Numbered from the stretch's first letter, positions 1 to 9,881 are shown. The stretch: DNA of 64,000 bases from Paenibacillus taichungensis (GCF_003287275.1 NZ_QEVW01000017.1:62001-126000); one strand, 5' to 3'. Program-made: numbers and translations. The notes: generated by a model not told the origin, from the sequence alone.

Positions 1-609
1 TTCCACAATCCGGTTCTCTATACCCACCTGCTCCAGCATGCGATAAGCCAGCAATGAATATCCCTGGCATACAGTACTGCCGGTAACAAGTCCATCGTAT
101 GCAGTATATTTCTGCAAGGATGTATCGTAGGAAAGGTTAAGTACAATCCAGTCATGAATGACTTTAACTTTCTCATGATTTGTCATGCCAGGTAATATAA
201 TTTCTTTGAGCACGTTGGTCACCTTACGGTTCACATAATCGGTCTGTTCCTTCGTTTCGCGATATGCCAGCTTCACATGTACCTCTGCGGATACATTGGA
301 GCCTTTATAATTAAATGCGTAACTTTTAACGGTATATTGAATATAAGGATCACTGGTCATTGCTTCATCAATAGAGCTCTGCAACTGTTTCTTGAGGCCT
401 TTCACATTACCTTTGTATGTAAAAACAAGTTCCTCCGTACGCTGGGACATCGCATTAAGCAACGTCTCGCGCAGCTCCGTATTCGTGGATATGTCCGATG
501 TTCCCGACGCCGCGTACAGCTGATCCAGATCGACTGCATGTGGCAGTGCCACAGCGACAAGACAACCAGCCAATAGCAGGGTTATCACTCGTTTTCCGTG
601 CTTGCCCAT
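1..609 (-). CDS. Secreted transglutaminase-like domain protein, 3' end cut off by the window
   Basis: An open frame of 203 codons runs from ATG at 609 to the window edge with no stop. AGAGGTGG lies just upstream of the ATG. The N-terminus (basic KHGKR, then a hydrophobic stretch containing LLAGC) looks like a signal peptide and could be a short lipobox. Residues about 151-203 match the transglutaminase/cysteine-protease-like core: KVIHDWIV, then TVCQGYS with the probable catalytic Cys181, followed by a helix. The His and Asp of the triad would lie beyond the window. Such bacterial proteins act outside the membrane, usually with unknown substrates. It reads in the same direction as the SLH protein upstream and could belong to the same envelope set. 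Confidence 0.8.
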   Translation of the reverse strand, partial: MGKHGKRVITLLLAGCLVAVALPHAVDLDQLYAASGTSDISTNTELRETLLNAMSQRTEELVFTYKGNVKGLKKQLQSSIDEAMTSDPYIQYTVKSYAFNYKGSNVSAEVHVKLAYRETKEQTDYVNRKVTNVLKEIILPGMTNHEKVKVIHDWIVLNLSYDTSLQKYTAYDGLVTGSTVCQGYSLLAYRMLEQVGIENRIVE

Positions 610-701
610 GAAAGGATACCACCTCTCTTTGCAAAGTTCTCATGCCTCATTGTATCACAAAAGGGATTGACGGCAGGCTTCTAGTTTTGTCGAAAAGCAT
701 C

Positions 702-725
702 AAAAGAGACCCTCCGCAGAAGGTC
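702..725 (-). terminator. Intrinsic terminator after the SLH protein
   Basis: On the minus strand GACCTTC and GAGGGTC pair around a short TGCG loop and are followed by TCTTTTG. It lies 84 bases past the stop of the 809-3208 gene, in the right orientation. Confidence 0.65.
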
Positions 726-808
726 CCCCTGTCTTCAGTAAAACAAACCTAACCTACCCGTTATCCTCATCATATGACTCTTCCGGGTATTTATGCAACA
801 AACACAAA

Positions 809-3208
809 TCAATATAAACGATTGCCGCTCATAAAGGTATCCGTTTTGCCCTGAAGCTTGGCCAGACGTTCCAATACCTGAGCTGCTTCGGCAACCGTCA
901 CTTTGCGTGCAGGCATGAAGCGTCCTTCGATCGACGGCAACAACCCCAGCTTGATGCTTAGGGACACAGCTCCCTTATTGTTGACTGCACTGGCATCTGC
1001 CAGATTGGGAAGATCCGATGGCAATGTGTAGAATCCGGCCAGTTTCTCATAGCGCAAAATGCGCACGAGCAGTACGGCCAGCTCTTCACGAGTCATCTCC
1101 TCTTCTGGATTTAGCTTCGTTTCAGAGTCGGCACCTGCTAACCAGCGCTGATCGATCAATGTCCGCACAGCTTGGTAATAAGGGCTCTCCGGGGTAATGT
1201 CAGCATATAGCTTCTCACTCCCGTTCCCACTGTAATACATATCCATATTCGGGTTAACTGCTCTTGCGAGATAGGTAAACCAATCACCCTTGGTGATAAC
1301 CCGGTCTGGGAATACACGTCCCTGATCATCTGAAAGAATTACGGCATGTTGAGTCATATTCCGAAGCGCAGCCTCCGCCACATGACCCGAAATATCACTA
1401 GGTTGAACATTCGCTGCGGTATTTCCACTACCATATAAAAACTTCCATTCTCCTGTGTTAGCATCAAGTACTTCATAACTGGAGGAAATTGAATTTTCAT
1501 TTCGTGTAGGCCGGTAAACCAGGTTTACACCCGAAGGAACGACCTGACCAGTACTCAAGGCATAACCACCGTAGCGGGAGTATGCCAGTGTTAACTTGAA
1601 TGCTTCCAGATAGGTCGCCTTTGCCTTTTCATAACTGATGGCTGGTTTGGTGTTTCCAGGCAACTGTTCAGGAGTTGCAGCAATCCTTGTATAAAATTCG
1701 TTGATGGCCCCATCCTTCAAGACTTGTACTTGTACTGTATCATCCATAACCGCAATTCCGTTCATGTAGCGCTGGAACATAAATGTACGTGCACCTTCAA
1801 ATTCAAGCACGCTGGACAACCGGAATTGATCTGATGCACCTGGAACCAATGCAATCACCTTGTTGATTGCAAGCTTCTCGGCTTGTGTCCGGGTTACGGA
1901 CTTAGTCTCATTCTGATCCGCCGGTTTCTCCTGCGCTGCGCCCGGTTCCACCCGTTGATACAAGCTGTAACTGTAAATCTGTCCAGTAAACGCATCTACC
2001 TGTGCCGAAATATCTCGCATGAACATGTAGGATACATTCGCATTTCGATTGCTCCAGCTCAGGCTCCAGACTTGATTGTTAGGACTCGCATACTCACCTT
2101 TGCTTAACTGACTATGCTCCAACTTGTAACCTTTCGGAATATCAAAGTTCTTTTTAATGATGTTCTCGGCCTGTTGTGCATTTAATTTCTGACCGTTCGC
2201 TGCGACAAAAGGAGCTTCACTTCCTTTTAAAGGTTTATTCTGCTGTAAAGAATCTTCAGCTCCAATAGCTTTTCCAGTCATTTCGTTAATCGGCTCCAGT
2301 GTATTTGCATCCAGCGGAACCATGCTTGAATTTTTCGGCATATAACCAAGATAATACTGTTGTCCTTTGAGCGAGGATAGACGATCAGTCGAGATATAGG
2401 CAAGCTGTACATCAAACTGCTCCTCAAATCGTTGACTGGCTTTCTCTTCCGATGCTGCAGGCTTCGATGAAGGATATTCAGCTCCCGTTGTACTTCTTGA
2501 ATAGCCTGTCACCAGGCCACTTTCATCCACACTTATGTAGACCGTCTCTGCCTCAGACAGCAACCCTTCATGTTTGAGTTGGTAACCATATCGATATTCC
2601 GTTCTACCAAACAAAGATTGCTGTGCATTGGATTGGTACAGATCTCCAAGAGGAGCATACTCATTTTCTTTTAATCCGGGAATAGCTTTGAATAGTAATG
2701 CCTCTGCATGCTTCTCAGCCTCGTCTTTGGTCAATTTGACTTCAGAATCAGTAGACTGCTTATCCAGTAATTCAGAAGGCATATGTACGCTTAGCACTTC
2801 CCCCGTGCCCGCATGTACCGTTGCACCGAATCCCATCGTATGGTTTCCTTCAACAATTTGAAAGCCAATCTCCCACGCCTTGTAATCTGGTGGTGGAAAA
2901 GAATTCGGTGAATCAAATCGTGCGTATGAAATCGTCGCCTTTTTTAACAATGGAAATAATTTCAGTATATTCTCGCTGGCTTGCTTGGAGGAGATTTTGG
3001 CTCCTTCAGGCACCTCGTTGTCTGTTAATCCAAGTTGTTGTTCTGTTTCCCCCGCTGCGGATTCTGTTACCTGCTCCGCTGTCGCTGCCGACGCGCTGCC
3101 TGCAAACCCTGGTGTCTGTGATGCCAGAAGCAAAGTTGCCATGGCTGCTGTAGCCGCTTTGGCTGTAAACATTTTGAATCGTACATTAAATTTCCAATCA
3201 AAACTCAA
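809..3208 (-). CDS. S-layer homology protein with YcdB/YcdC-type repeats
   Basis: A secreted, wall-associated protein of about 799 residues. I place the start at TTG 3208 because GGGAGAGG lies 7 bases upstream and the resulting N-terminus (basic KFNVRFK, hydrophobic core, SASA) is a normal signal peptide; the longer frame to 3250 has no such site. The middle holds repeated PepSY-like/YcdB-YcdC-like segments (for example SQLSKGEYASPNNQVWSLSW and a second copy near VWSL/W-SLSW motifs). The last 200 residues contain three SLH modules (VFPDRVITKGDWFTYLARAV; LNPEEEMTREELAVLLVRIL; FMPARKVTVAEAAQVLERLA), which in this family bind pyruvylated wall polymer. The function beyond surface anchoring is unknown. 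It is probably monocistronic, with terminators on both sides. Confidence 0.85.
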   Translation of the reverse strand: MSFDWKFNVRFKMFTAKAATAAMATLLLASQTPGFAGSASAATAEQVTESAAGETEQQLGLTDNEVPEGAKISSKQASENILKLFPLLKKATISYARFDSPNSFPPPDYKAWEIGFQIVEGNHTMGFGATVHAGTGEVLSVHMPSELLDKQSTDSEVKLTKDEAEKHAEALLFKAIPGLKENEYAPLGDLYQSNAQQSLFGRTEYRYGYQLKHEGLLSEAETVYISVDESGLVTGYSRSTTGAEYPSSKPAASEEKASQRFEEQFDVQLAYISTDRLSSLKGQQYYLGYMPKNSSMVPLDANTLEPINEMTGKAIGAEDSLQQNKPLKGSEAPFVAANGQKLNAQQAENIIKKNFDIPKGYKLEHSQLSKGEYASPNNQVWSLSWSNRNANVSYMFMRDISAQVDAFTGQIYSYSLYQRVEPGAAQEKPADQNETKSVTRTQAEKLAINKVIALVPGASDQFRLSSVLEFEGARTFMFQRYMNGIAVMDDTVQVQVLKDGAINEFYTRIAATPEQLPGNTKPAISYEKAKATYLEAFKLTLAYSRYGGYALSTGQVVPSGVNLVYRPTRNENSISSSYEVLDANTGEWKFLYGSGNTAANVQPSDISGHVAEAALRNMTQHAVILSDDQGRVFPDRVITKGDWFTYLARAVNPNMDMYYSGNGSEKLYADITPESPYYQAVRTLIDQRWLAGADSETKLNPEEEMTREELAVLLVRILRYEKLAGFYTLPSDLPNLADASAVNNKGAVSLSIKLGLLPSIEGRFMPARKVTVAEAAQVLERLAKLQGKTDTFMSGNRLY

Positions 3209-3366
3209 ATCTGGACCTCTCCCTTCAATTTCATACAAGGATGCATGCAAAATAACCTCGCATGAATATTGCCAGTCTATTCTATGATACCATAAGCTTC
3301 CTTTTTAATCGTCATTTTCCCAACAATTTTACAAATGTGAATTTCTGCATATTTTATAGAAACAGC

Positions 3367-3393
3367 AAAAAAACGCCAACCGGGTTGGCGTTT
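3367..3393 (-). terminator. Intrinsic terminator after the 3412-4362 hydrolase
   Basis: A perfect stem, AAACGCCAACC against GGTTGGCGTTT, is followed on the minus strand by a run of T. Confidence 0.85.
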
Positions 3394-3411
3394 CGACGAT
3401 CAGCCTGAGCA

Positions 3412-4362
3412 TCAAGTGGGCTGAATTTTATCTTTATTGACGTTCGGTATAACTGGTTCATTGGACTGAGCCTGCACCTGTACATGAGTTTTCAAAAAAG
3501 GAATCACCGTATTCCAGAACGCAGGATCTTCTTCTGAACAGCTATGGCCTCCACTATTGACCCATAGATGCTCTACAGGCGGATCCGCTTTGGACATAAA
3601 ATATTCAAGTTCGCTTGGTGGAATAAAGTTATCTCCTTTGGAATGTACCATAAGCATCGGCAGTTGCATTCCCTTGCGCCGTTCATTCAGCAGCATGACT
3701 GGATCACGCTGACGATACGTTTTCAGAGATTCTCCAAGCCGCCAGAACCAGATTCGCGGAATCAGCTGGGCCAATGGAAACAGAGGCAGACGCCGCCGTC
3801 TCAGCTCCGAACTGACAATAACCTCGAATTGGGATGGCATGGAGTCCGTGATCACCGCTGATACAGGAATGCCCTCCGTTACAGCAAGGATCGTCCCGAG
3901 TCCGCCCAAGGAGTGCCCAAGCACACCAATTGCAGCAGGATCAATTTCTGGCCTTGACGACGTATATTGCAATGCTGACAACAGATCATCACGGAAAAGG
4001 TAGGCAGACGCCGCTTTAACCGGATCACTGGCTCCATGGCTTCGAACATCGTACATAAAGAGTGCGTAACCTGCTTCCCAAATGGGACGTGCATAACGGA
4101 GGACACGTGATCGGTTGGAGCCCCATCCATGTGCAATAATAACCAACGGCCAAGGCTTCGGCATATGAGCTCCAGCCGGAATGAACCAGCCATGCACTCG
4201 CCCGCCTCCACTCTCGAAGGTTATATCCTCAAATGGCATGGGCGGTGTGAGCGTAATCGGAATCTTTTTGGGGGTCTGACTCTTCACCGCTGCCTTCCAT
4301 AAACCACCTGCAGTTACTGCGGCAACAGCAATCATCCCGCCAATCATCGTTTTAGCTTTCAC
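3412..4362 (-). CDS. Membrane-anchored alpha/beta hydrolase (S9/BAAT-like)
   Basis: Alpha/beta-hydrolase fold of about 316 residues. GTG at 4362 is chosen because GGAGAGGAG sits 8 bases upstream; a GTG three codons earlier is too close to it. One hydrophobic segment (IGGMIAVAAVTAGGLW) near the N-terminus suggests an uncleaved anchor with the catalytic domain outside. The oxyanion HGWGSNRS, nucleophile GHSLGG (Ser about 151), acid in KGDNFIPP and His in SGGHSCSEED give a complete triad. The fold is shared by acyl- and peptide-bond hydrolases, so the substrate cannot be named. A terminator follows it and no partner gene is obvious. Confidence 0.85.
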   Translation of the reverse strand: MKAKTMIGGMIAVAAVTAGGLWKAAVKSQTPKKIPITLTPPMPFEDITFESGGGRVHGWFIPAGAHMPKPWPLVIIAHGWGSNRSRVLRYARPIWEAGYALFMYDVRSHGASDPVKAASAYLFRDDLLSALQYTSSRPEIDPAAIGVLGHSLGGLGTILAVTEGIPVSAVITDSMPSQFEVIVSSELRRRRLPLFPLAQLIPRIWFWRLGESLKTYRQRDPVMLLNERRKGMQLPMLMVHSKGDNFIPPSELEYFMSKADPPVEHLWVNSGGHSCSEEDPAFWNTVIPFLKTHVQVQAQSNEPVIPNVNKDKIQPT

Positions 4363-4519
4363 TGGTGTCACTCCTCTCCGTTTTCTGGTCTAACTCCATC
4401 ATACGACAGCAAGGTTAACAGGACGTTAATCCACATCACTTCTTATATTATATAATGGTCCGAAAGCACTTCTTATATATACCCTGATATGTCTAATCCA
4501 CTTCCGCTAGCTTCAATGT

Positions 4520-5152
4520 TCAACCCTCGATTTTCGCTATTTCCACAAATGCACGAGTGCAAGCAGCAATCTGCTCATCGTTCCCTGCTGCAAGTGCTTC
4601 TCGTGGCAAAAGTGCACTTCCAAGGCCCACTGCCGCCGCACCAGCAACATAATAATCTGCAATGTTATCCAGAGTGGCTCCTCCTGTTGCAAGCAGTGGA
4701 ATATGATTCAATGGAGCCTTGATTTCACGTAAATACGGAATACCCAGACTCGCCATTGGAAACAGCTTTACCGCTTTTGCTCCTGCTTCATAGGCAGCCA
4801 CAATCTCCGTTGGAGTCATCGCACCGGGCCAGATCTCCACTCCATGTTCTACAGCATATTCAATAACAGACAGATCGACATTAGGAGAAACGAGAAATTG
4901 AGCACCTGCTGCAACGGCTTCTTTAGCCATCTGCACATTCAGTACCGTGCCTGCCCCGATATAAGCCCTACCCTCATGCCGTTCGCGCCAGTCTGCAATA
5001 ATATCATGTGCTCCAGGTGTGTTAAGTGTCACTTCCATCAAACGGATTCCGCCATCAGTCATCCCTTGCCCTGCTGCCTGAGCAGATTCCCGGCTAATCC
5101 CACGCACAATAGCTACCAGTCTCGATTCCAATAATACTTCCGTCAGATTCAT
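4520..5152 (-). CDS. eda: KHG/KDPG aldolase
   Basis: 2-dehydro-3-deoxy-phosphogluconate (and 4-hydroxy-2-oxoglutarate) aldolase of 210 residues. It splits KDPG to pyruvate and glyceraldehyde-3-phosphate, the last step of hexuronate breakdown. ATG 5152 follows AAGGGG at normal spacing; the frame extends upstream without another good site. Family marks are EVTLNTPGA with the catalytic Glu, GAGTVL, and the Schiff-base Lys in AVKLFPM, on a TIM barrel of normal length. It stands alone here, but its substrate is made by the Kdu pathway encoded at 20877-24232. No KDG kinase gene is visible in the window. Confidence 0.92.
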   Translation of the reverse strand: MNLTEVLLESRLVAIVRGISRESAQAAGQGMTDGGIRLMEVTLNTPGAHDIIADWRERHEGRAYIGAGTVLNVQMAKEAVAAGAQFLVSPNVDLSVIEYAVEHGVEIWPGAMTPTEIVAAYEAGAKAVKLFPMASLGIPYLREIKAPLNHIPLLATGGATLDNIADYYVAGAAAVGLGSALLPREALAAGNDEQIAACTRAFVEIAKIEG

Positions 5153-5325
5153 GCCAACTTCCCCTTGTTTCATAGATTCGGCAGCCGAAGACAAGTATTC
5201 GTTATCACCGCTTTTCCGTTAGTCACTATTGTAAAGCATATCGTCCCCTGGATGAAATCATTTGATCCAATTTCTTGTGAGAGAGTGTACATCAATGTCT
5301 CCGGTATAAAGTTAAGTGGAAACAC

Positions 5326-5383
5326 AAAAACCTCTCCATGGAAAAAGGGATTATTCATCCTCTTTGCTCCATTAGAGAGGTTT
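5326..5383 (-). terminator. Possible terminator after the glycosyltransferase pair
   Basis: AAACCTCTC (5328-5336) pairs with GAGAGGTTT (5375-5383), the stem can extend through a CATGG/CCAT segment, and five T follow on the minus strand. The loop is unusually long, so this could instead be a hairpin upstream of eda. Confidence 0.5.
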
Positions 5384-5386
5384 GTT

Positions 5387-7354
5387 CTAAGCATTTTCCA
5401 GCACATTATCCTTCTTCTCCAGATCTTTAAAATACTTATCATTATACAACATGCTGGGATGTGTCGGATGGTACATCAAAGCAATGTCATTATGCTCTTT
5501 GGCTTTGGCCCGATTGCCCATCCTGTCATAACACACACACAATTGTAAATGCGGCATCCATGTCCATGCAGCTTCGTTCAATACTACCATTGGATCGGTC
5601 GGGCGTACGGCGCGAGTCGCCTGATCATACCAGTATAAGGCTTTGCGGTAATCGGTACGGTCGGCAAAATATCCACCCAATCGGCAGCAGATCTCTGCCC
5701 TCGGCAAATCAAAGGCAAAGGATCTCAGTAATGCCGAGACTTCCTTTTCCGAATGTTCAAGTGCTACCTCGCAATCAGCTATCTTCTGGCATGCTGCAAT
5801 CTGATCCTCCACCCATCCCAGTCCGGTATCCAGAAATTTCCCATAGTACTGTACTGCATCTTCAAGGTGCCCGTGGTCTCTGAGTTCATTGCCAAAATAA
5901 TATAAATCACGCGGAGAAAATTCCTCCCCTGCCTGTTCGCGTTTACGATAAATCTTTAGATTGCGATCTGTGTATTCCTTATCTTTCTTATGCGTGACTG
6001 CAACGTCACTATGCAGTAGATGACCTGCCACTTCAAGATATTCATGCACGGCACCAATCCAGCGATAATTCCGATCCCTGCGCACCAGCCGGTTCCGTCT
6101 CAGACTATATGCCACCTGGCCCTCCGCCGTAAAGGACAGATGATAATCCATCGTAACACTATCCACAGCAGGGTCCAGGGAACGCTTCAGTTCAATGAGC
6201 TTCACCCGGTCATCCGCTTCAAACACATCATCTGCATCCAACCATAATATATATTCACTTTTTGCTTGTTCAAAGGCAAAGTTCCGTGCTGCCGCAAAAT
6301 CATCCACCCACTCAAAATCGATAATGCGTTCCGTATAACGAGCCGCAATCTGACGTGTCTGGTCCGTCGAACCCGTATCTACGATCACAATCTCGTCAGC
6401 AATCCCATTAACCGAATCCAGACATCTGGCAAGGGAAGCCTCTTCATTTTTCACAATCATACACAGCGAAATACTGATCGATTCCTCTCCTCGTATGGCT
6501 CTGCGATTAAAAGCAGCTACTCCCGGCAATTCAGATAGTCGGTAGATGTGATAAGCCGGAAAATGTGTATCCACATATAAACGAAACCCTAATGCCTGAG
6601 CACGGATACAAAAATGGCGATCTTCTCCCCAGAAAGATACGTTCGGAATCTGGTCATAGGAAACCCCGGACTCCAATACATTCCTGCGAATAAGGGTACA
6701 TGCCCCAAGTCCCCCCACTTCAAAACAACCCGGCGTACGTAATTGCCTCAGGAATGCATCCGTTTGTGTACCTTCGTCCTCTGCTTCCTCCTCTGGATTA
6801 CGTTTGCCTCCCTTGCGAAACAGGGCATACTCATCCTGCAACCAGACTTGTGGCATTTCCCTTGTGCCCGGCTGCCATCGTGTCCAGAAGATATTGGAGA
6901 TGATCTCCTTCCTATTCGATACGAGCTGTTCCAAACTACGTGGATGCAGAACAAGATCGGAATCAATCAGGAACACGGCATCGTACTCCCGGTCACGGGC
7001 ATATGCCAAAATACGATTTTTCAGTCCGGCTACTCGCCAGATCTGTTCGTCGCGCCAATAATGCCCACCCTCATCCTTGTTGTATATTCCTTTTCCCTGA
7101 TTGGCATCTTCTTCATCTACATTGGCATCCAAAAAGTTGCCTTCATGCCGAAGTGCAAACTCATGGAGCATATTAGATGCCGCTTCTTCTTCATTGTCAT
7201 CCACAAACAGATAGTCTGTCATTACCGTCGTTCGCTCAAGCGATTCCAAGGACTGGAGAAATTCACGTAGTACCGGGGCCGTCTGCCGAACAGGGCTTGC
7301 AATAAGAATCTTTTCCTTTGGCACTTCTTTTCCTTTTTCCTTTTCCTTCTTCAA
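5387..7354 (-). CDS. Two-domain family 2 glycosyltransferase with TPR-like C-terminus
   Basis: About 655 residues. I start at TTG 7354, 9 bases after GGAAGGAGG; the open frame runs into the upstream gene. Residues 1-300 form a first GT-A-like domain (ILIASPVRQ, LFVDDNEE, and a DSD metal motif in FLIDSDLVL). A second, typical GT2 domain follows: SLCMIVKNEEASL, VDTGSTDQT, and LWLDADD as the DxD. The C-terminal third has helical, TPR-like repeats (YYFGNELRDHG; YYGKFLD; KALYWYDQAT). Such proteins glycosylate surface proteins or glycans in the cytoplasm; donor and acceptor are unknown. It lies 19 bases after another GT2 gene, so they form an operon. Confidence 0.85.
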   Translation of the reverse strand: MKKEKEKGKEVPKEKILIASPVRQTAPVLREFLQSLESLERTTVMTDYLFVDDNEEEAASNMLHEFALRHEGNFLDANVDEEDANQGKGIYNKDEGGHYWRDEQIWRVAGLKNRILAYARDREYDAVFLIDSDLVLHPRSLEQLVSNRKEIISNIFWTRWQPGTREMPQVWLQDEYALFRKGGKRNPEEEAEDEGTQTDAFLRQLRTPGCFEVGGLGACTLIRRNVLESGVSYDQIPNVSFWGEDRHFCIRAQALGFRLYVDTHFPAYHIYRLSELPGVAAFNRRAIRGEESISISLCMIVKNEEASLARCLDSVNGIADEIVIVDTGSTDQTRQIAARYTERIIDFEWVDDFAAARNFAFEQAKSEYILWLDADDVFEADDRVKLIELKRSLDPAVDSVTMDYHLSFTAEGQVAYSLRRNRLVRRDRNYRWIGAVHEYLEVAGHLLHSDVAVTHKKDKEYTDRNLKIYRKREQAGEEFSPRDLYYFGNELRDHGHLEDAVQYYGKFLDTGLGWVEDQIAACQKIADCEVALEHSEKEVSALLRSFAFDLPRAEICCRLGGYFADRTDYRKALYWYDQATRAVRPTDPMVVLNEAAWTWMPHLQLCVCYDRMGNRAKAKEHNDIALMYHPTHPSMLYNDKYFKDLEKKDNVLENA

Positions 7355-7373
7355 ATCCAATGTCCTCCTTCCC

Positions 7374-8090
7374 TTATTCCAACCATTGCAGGAGTCTTGG
7401 CTCTGCATCCAAAATGGATTCGTACTGTTCCTTCCAGCCATATCTCGCATCCGGGTCCAGTGTCTGATAGCGCTCGTATTTACGAATCCGATCCTCTGCA
7501 CGCGCCCAACCATAATGCTTCACCCGAGAGGAATGACATCCATAGGCAAAATGCTGGATGGTTAGCGGAAAACGGCCGCAGTGCTGCGGCGTTTCCTTCC
7601 ATTCATAACTCCATTCCGGTCGGTATCGGACCAGAAATGGCCGATAATACGCATGAGCCTGCCAGTATTGGTCTTCCCGGTAATGTGTATCGCTCCACAT
7701 ATCAAACAACCTGAAATAAATGGCGTCCTCCGTTCCACTCAACAGTTGATTCCGAACAATGCCAAAATCCGTTGTCAGAATTTCATCCGCATCCAGGTTC
7801 AAGATCCATTCCGGTCCGGTAGCTACTGTTGTCTCCCACTGCTGTTTGCGTAAACTCACCTCATCTGCAAACAGGGAGGCTGGGTTCACAATCAACGTAA
7901 GCGGAATTCCCTCCAGCATTTCCTGGCATAAAGCTACGGTTTGGTCCGTACTTCCGTCGTCAATAATCACCGCACGATCAATCCATGGTCGGTGAGTCTC
8001 CAACGCCTGTCTGAGATACCTGTGCTCCTCATTGCGGACAATCATGGACAAGGTGACATGCGGCCTCGTGGTTGCTTCACGATCTTCCAA
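7374..8090 (-). CDS. Small family 2 glycosyltransferase
   Basis: 238 residues starting at TTG 8090, seven bases after GGAGG. It has LSMIVRNEEHRYL, IIDDGSTDQT and a DAD metal motif in LNLDADEIL, the GT2 signature, but ends shortly after the catalytic core, so it is shorter than typical members. It is first in a two-gene unit with the large glycosyltransferase downstream. No transmembrane segment is visible. Substrates are not predictable. The 297-base gap upstream (8091-8387) holds only the xylB terminator and an imperfect AACCC(C)TGTT/AACAGGGTT inverted repeat around 8158-8215. Confidence 0.85.
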   Translation of the reverse strand: MEDREATTRPHVTLSMIVRNEEHRYLRQALETHRPWIDRAVIIDDGSTDQTVALCQEMLEGIPLTLIVNPASLFADEVSLRKQQWETTVATGPEWILNLDADEILTTDFGIVRNQLLSGTEDAIYFRLFDMWSDTHYREDQYWQAHAYYRPFLVRYRPEWSYEWKETPQHCGRFPLTIQHFAYGCHSSRVKHYGWARAEDRIRKYERYQTLDPDARYGWKEQYESILDAEPRLLQWLE

Positions 8091-8283
8091 CTCCCCACCT
8101 CCAGGCTGAGTCTGTCACGCGTAATAACTGATGTGCTATGGATGATTAAAATGGTAGAACCCCTGTTAACCTCAATATCTAATCTATGCGCGCCTGGAAC
8201 AGGGTTATGTCTGGCGGGGAAACCTTTCATGACGTTTAGAAATCTTCAAAATACGATATGTCCTTCTTTTCGTGGACAATGAC

Positions 8284-8311
8284 AAAAAGGCACCCGCTTT
8301 GGCAGGTGCCT
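8284..8311 (-). terminator. Intrinsic terminator after xylB
   Basis: AGGCACC/GGTGCCT stem (8288-8294 with 8305-8311) followed by TTTTTG on the minus strand. Confidence 0.85.
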
Positions 8312-8387
8312 CCTTAATGTAATATTTCATTGGCTTAATAGTTAATGGCCTATTGAGATCTTGATATAGAAAGAGGTCTTCGGACAC

Positions 8388-9881
8388 TCAACGATATGCG
8401 GCCAGACGATCATTCAGGCTGCGTGTTTGCCCGTACACATCCTGATACAGCGCGAATATTCCATCATACACCTTAACCGTCTCCGGGTTAGGTGCATAGG
8501 ATTTGGCAGGACGAATGAACGCTGCTGCACATTCTTGCAAAGACGGGAACCAGCCACAGCCATAAGCTGCCAGCATCGCCGCTCCCATTGCTGGGCCTTG
8601 CTCACTTTCCAATTTCACAATGGTAGCATTGAAGACATCGGCCTGCATTTGCAGCCAGGCTTCATTTTTGGCACCACCACCAATGGAGATGACTTCGTTT
8701 ACCGTTTTGCCAGCGTTACGCAGAATATCGATGGACTCGCGCAGCGAGAACGTAATGCCCTCCATCACAGCACGTCCAAAATGCTCCAACTTATGACCGG
8801 CATCCATGCCAATAAAGCTGCCACGGATGTTTGCATCCGGGTGCGGTGTACGCTCACCAACGATATAAGGCGTGAACAACAACCCGTTGCTTCCCGCTGG
8901 AATCGCATCAATGCCCTGCAAGAGCACATCAAATGATTTGTCAGCTGCAAAAGTATCCTTGAACCAGGACAGGCTGTATCCTGCCGCCAGCGTTACCCCC
9001 ATAATATAGAAGGCATCTTTCTCGCCATGGTTAAAAAAGTGCACTTTGCCTTCAAAATCGAGATCCTTACGCTCTTCATAGGAAAGCACTACCCCGGACG
9101 TTCCGATACTGCACATCGTCTGTCCTTCACTCAGAATGCCTGCGCCAATGGCACCGCACGCATTGTCGGCACCACCTGCATAAACTTTCGTTGCCGCTGC
9201 AAGTCCGGTTTGATCGGCAATCTCAGGCAATAATGTGCCCACTTCTTCAAAAGACTCCACAAGACGTGGGCACAAGGATACTGGAAGTTCAAATGCTTCC
9301 GCAATTTCCTTGCTCCACTGCTTGCCTGCAACGTCCAGCAGCAAAGTGCCTGCTGCATCCGAATAATCCATAGCATAATCACCTGTCAGGCGATACCGTA
9401 CATAGTCCTTCGGCAACAGGAACAAGGCCGCCTGTTGCAGCAATTCCGGTTCGTTCTCCTGTACCCACAGAATTTTGGGCAGTGTAAAACCTTCAAGTGC
9501 ACGGTTGCGGGCAATGCTTAGCAGTTTGCCATCCAGTACCTTCTCAATGCGGCGGCACTGAGCCGTTGTCCGTGTATCGTTCCACAGGATGGCATTGCGC
9601 AGAGGTTTACCTTCGGCATCCACCAGCACCAATCCATGCATCTGTCCGGAGAAGCTCAGCCCTTCGATTTCCGAAGGATGTACGCCGGACACCTCCAGCA
9701 ATTTGCGCAGCGACACAATGGTCTGTTCTACCCAATCCTCCGGGTTCTGCTCACTGTATCCAGCTTTGGGCTGGTACAGCGGATAAGCCTCGGAAGCTTC
9801 AAACGCTACTTTCCCTTCACGGTTCACCAGCACCGTTTTAACTGCACTTGTTCCCAGATCGACACCAATTACGTAACTCAT
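8388..9881 (-). CDS. xylB: Xylulokinase
   Basis: FGGY-family sugar kinase of 497 residues, normal length, phosphorylating D-xylulose to xylulose-5-phosphate for the pentose phosphate pathway. VIGVDLGTSAVKTVLV is the N-terminal phosphate-binding motif; SFSGQMHGLVLVD with the conserved MHG and the WNDTRT segment are typical of xylulokinases. SIGTSGVV and ISIGGGAKNEAWLQMQADV are the second-domain nucleotide motifs. ATG 9881 follows GAGGG. xylA lies upstream in the same direction, but a strong terminator and a fold-back repeat separate the two, so xylB may depend on read-through or on a promoter in that gap. Confidence 0.95.
   Translation of the reverse strand: MSYVIGVDLGTSAVKTVLVNREGKVAFEASEAYPLYQPKAGYSEQNPEDWVEQTIVSLRKLLEVSGVHPSEIEGLSFSGQMHGLVLVDAEGKPLRNAILWNDTRTTAQCRRIEKVLDGKLLSIARNRALEGFTLPKILWVQENEPELLQQAALFLLPKDYVRYRLTGDYAMDYSDAAGTLLLDVAGKQWSKEIAEAFELPVSLCPRLVESFEEVGTLLPEIADQTGLAAATKVYAGGADNACGAIGAGILSEGQTMCSIGTSGVVLSYEERKDLDFEGKVHFFNHGEKDAFYIMGVTLAAGYSLSWFKDTFAADKSFDVLLQGIDAIPAGSNGLLFTPYIVGERTPHPDANIRGSFIGMDAGHKLEHFGRAVMEGITFSLRESIDILRNAGKTVNEVISIGGGAKNEAWLQMQADVFNATIVKLESEQGPAMGAAMLAAYGCGWFPSLQECAAAFIRPAKSYAPNPETVKVYDGIFALYQDVYGQTRSLNDRLAAYR

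Noticed and set aside
4437..4478. Direct repeat CACTTCTTATAT upstream of the 3412-4362 hydrolase
   Set aside because: Short AT-rich repeat without symmetry or clear relation to a promoter; may be chance.
6743..7270. Plus-strand open frame opposite the large glycosyltransferase
   Set aside because: Antisense to conserved GT motifs, no ribosome binding site and no recognisable domain.
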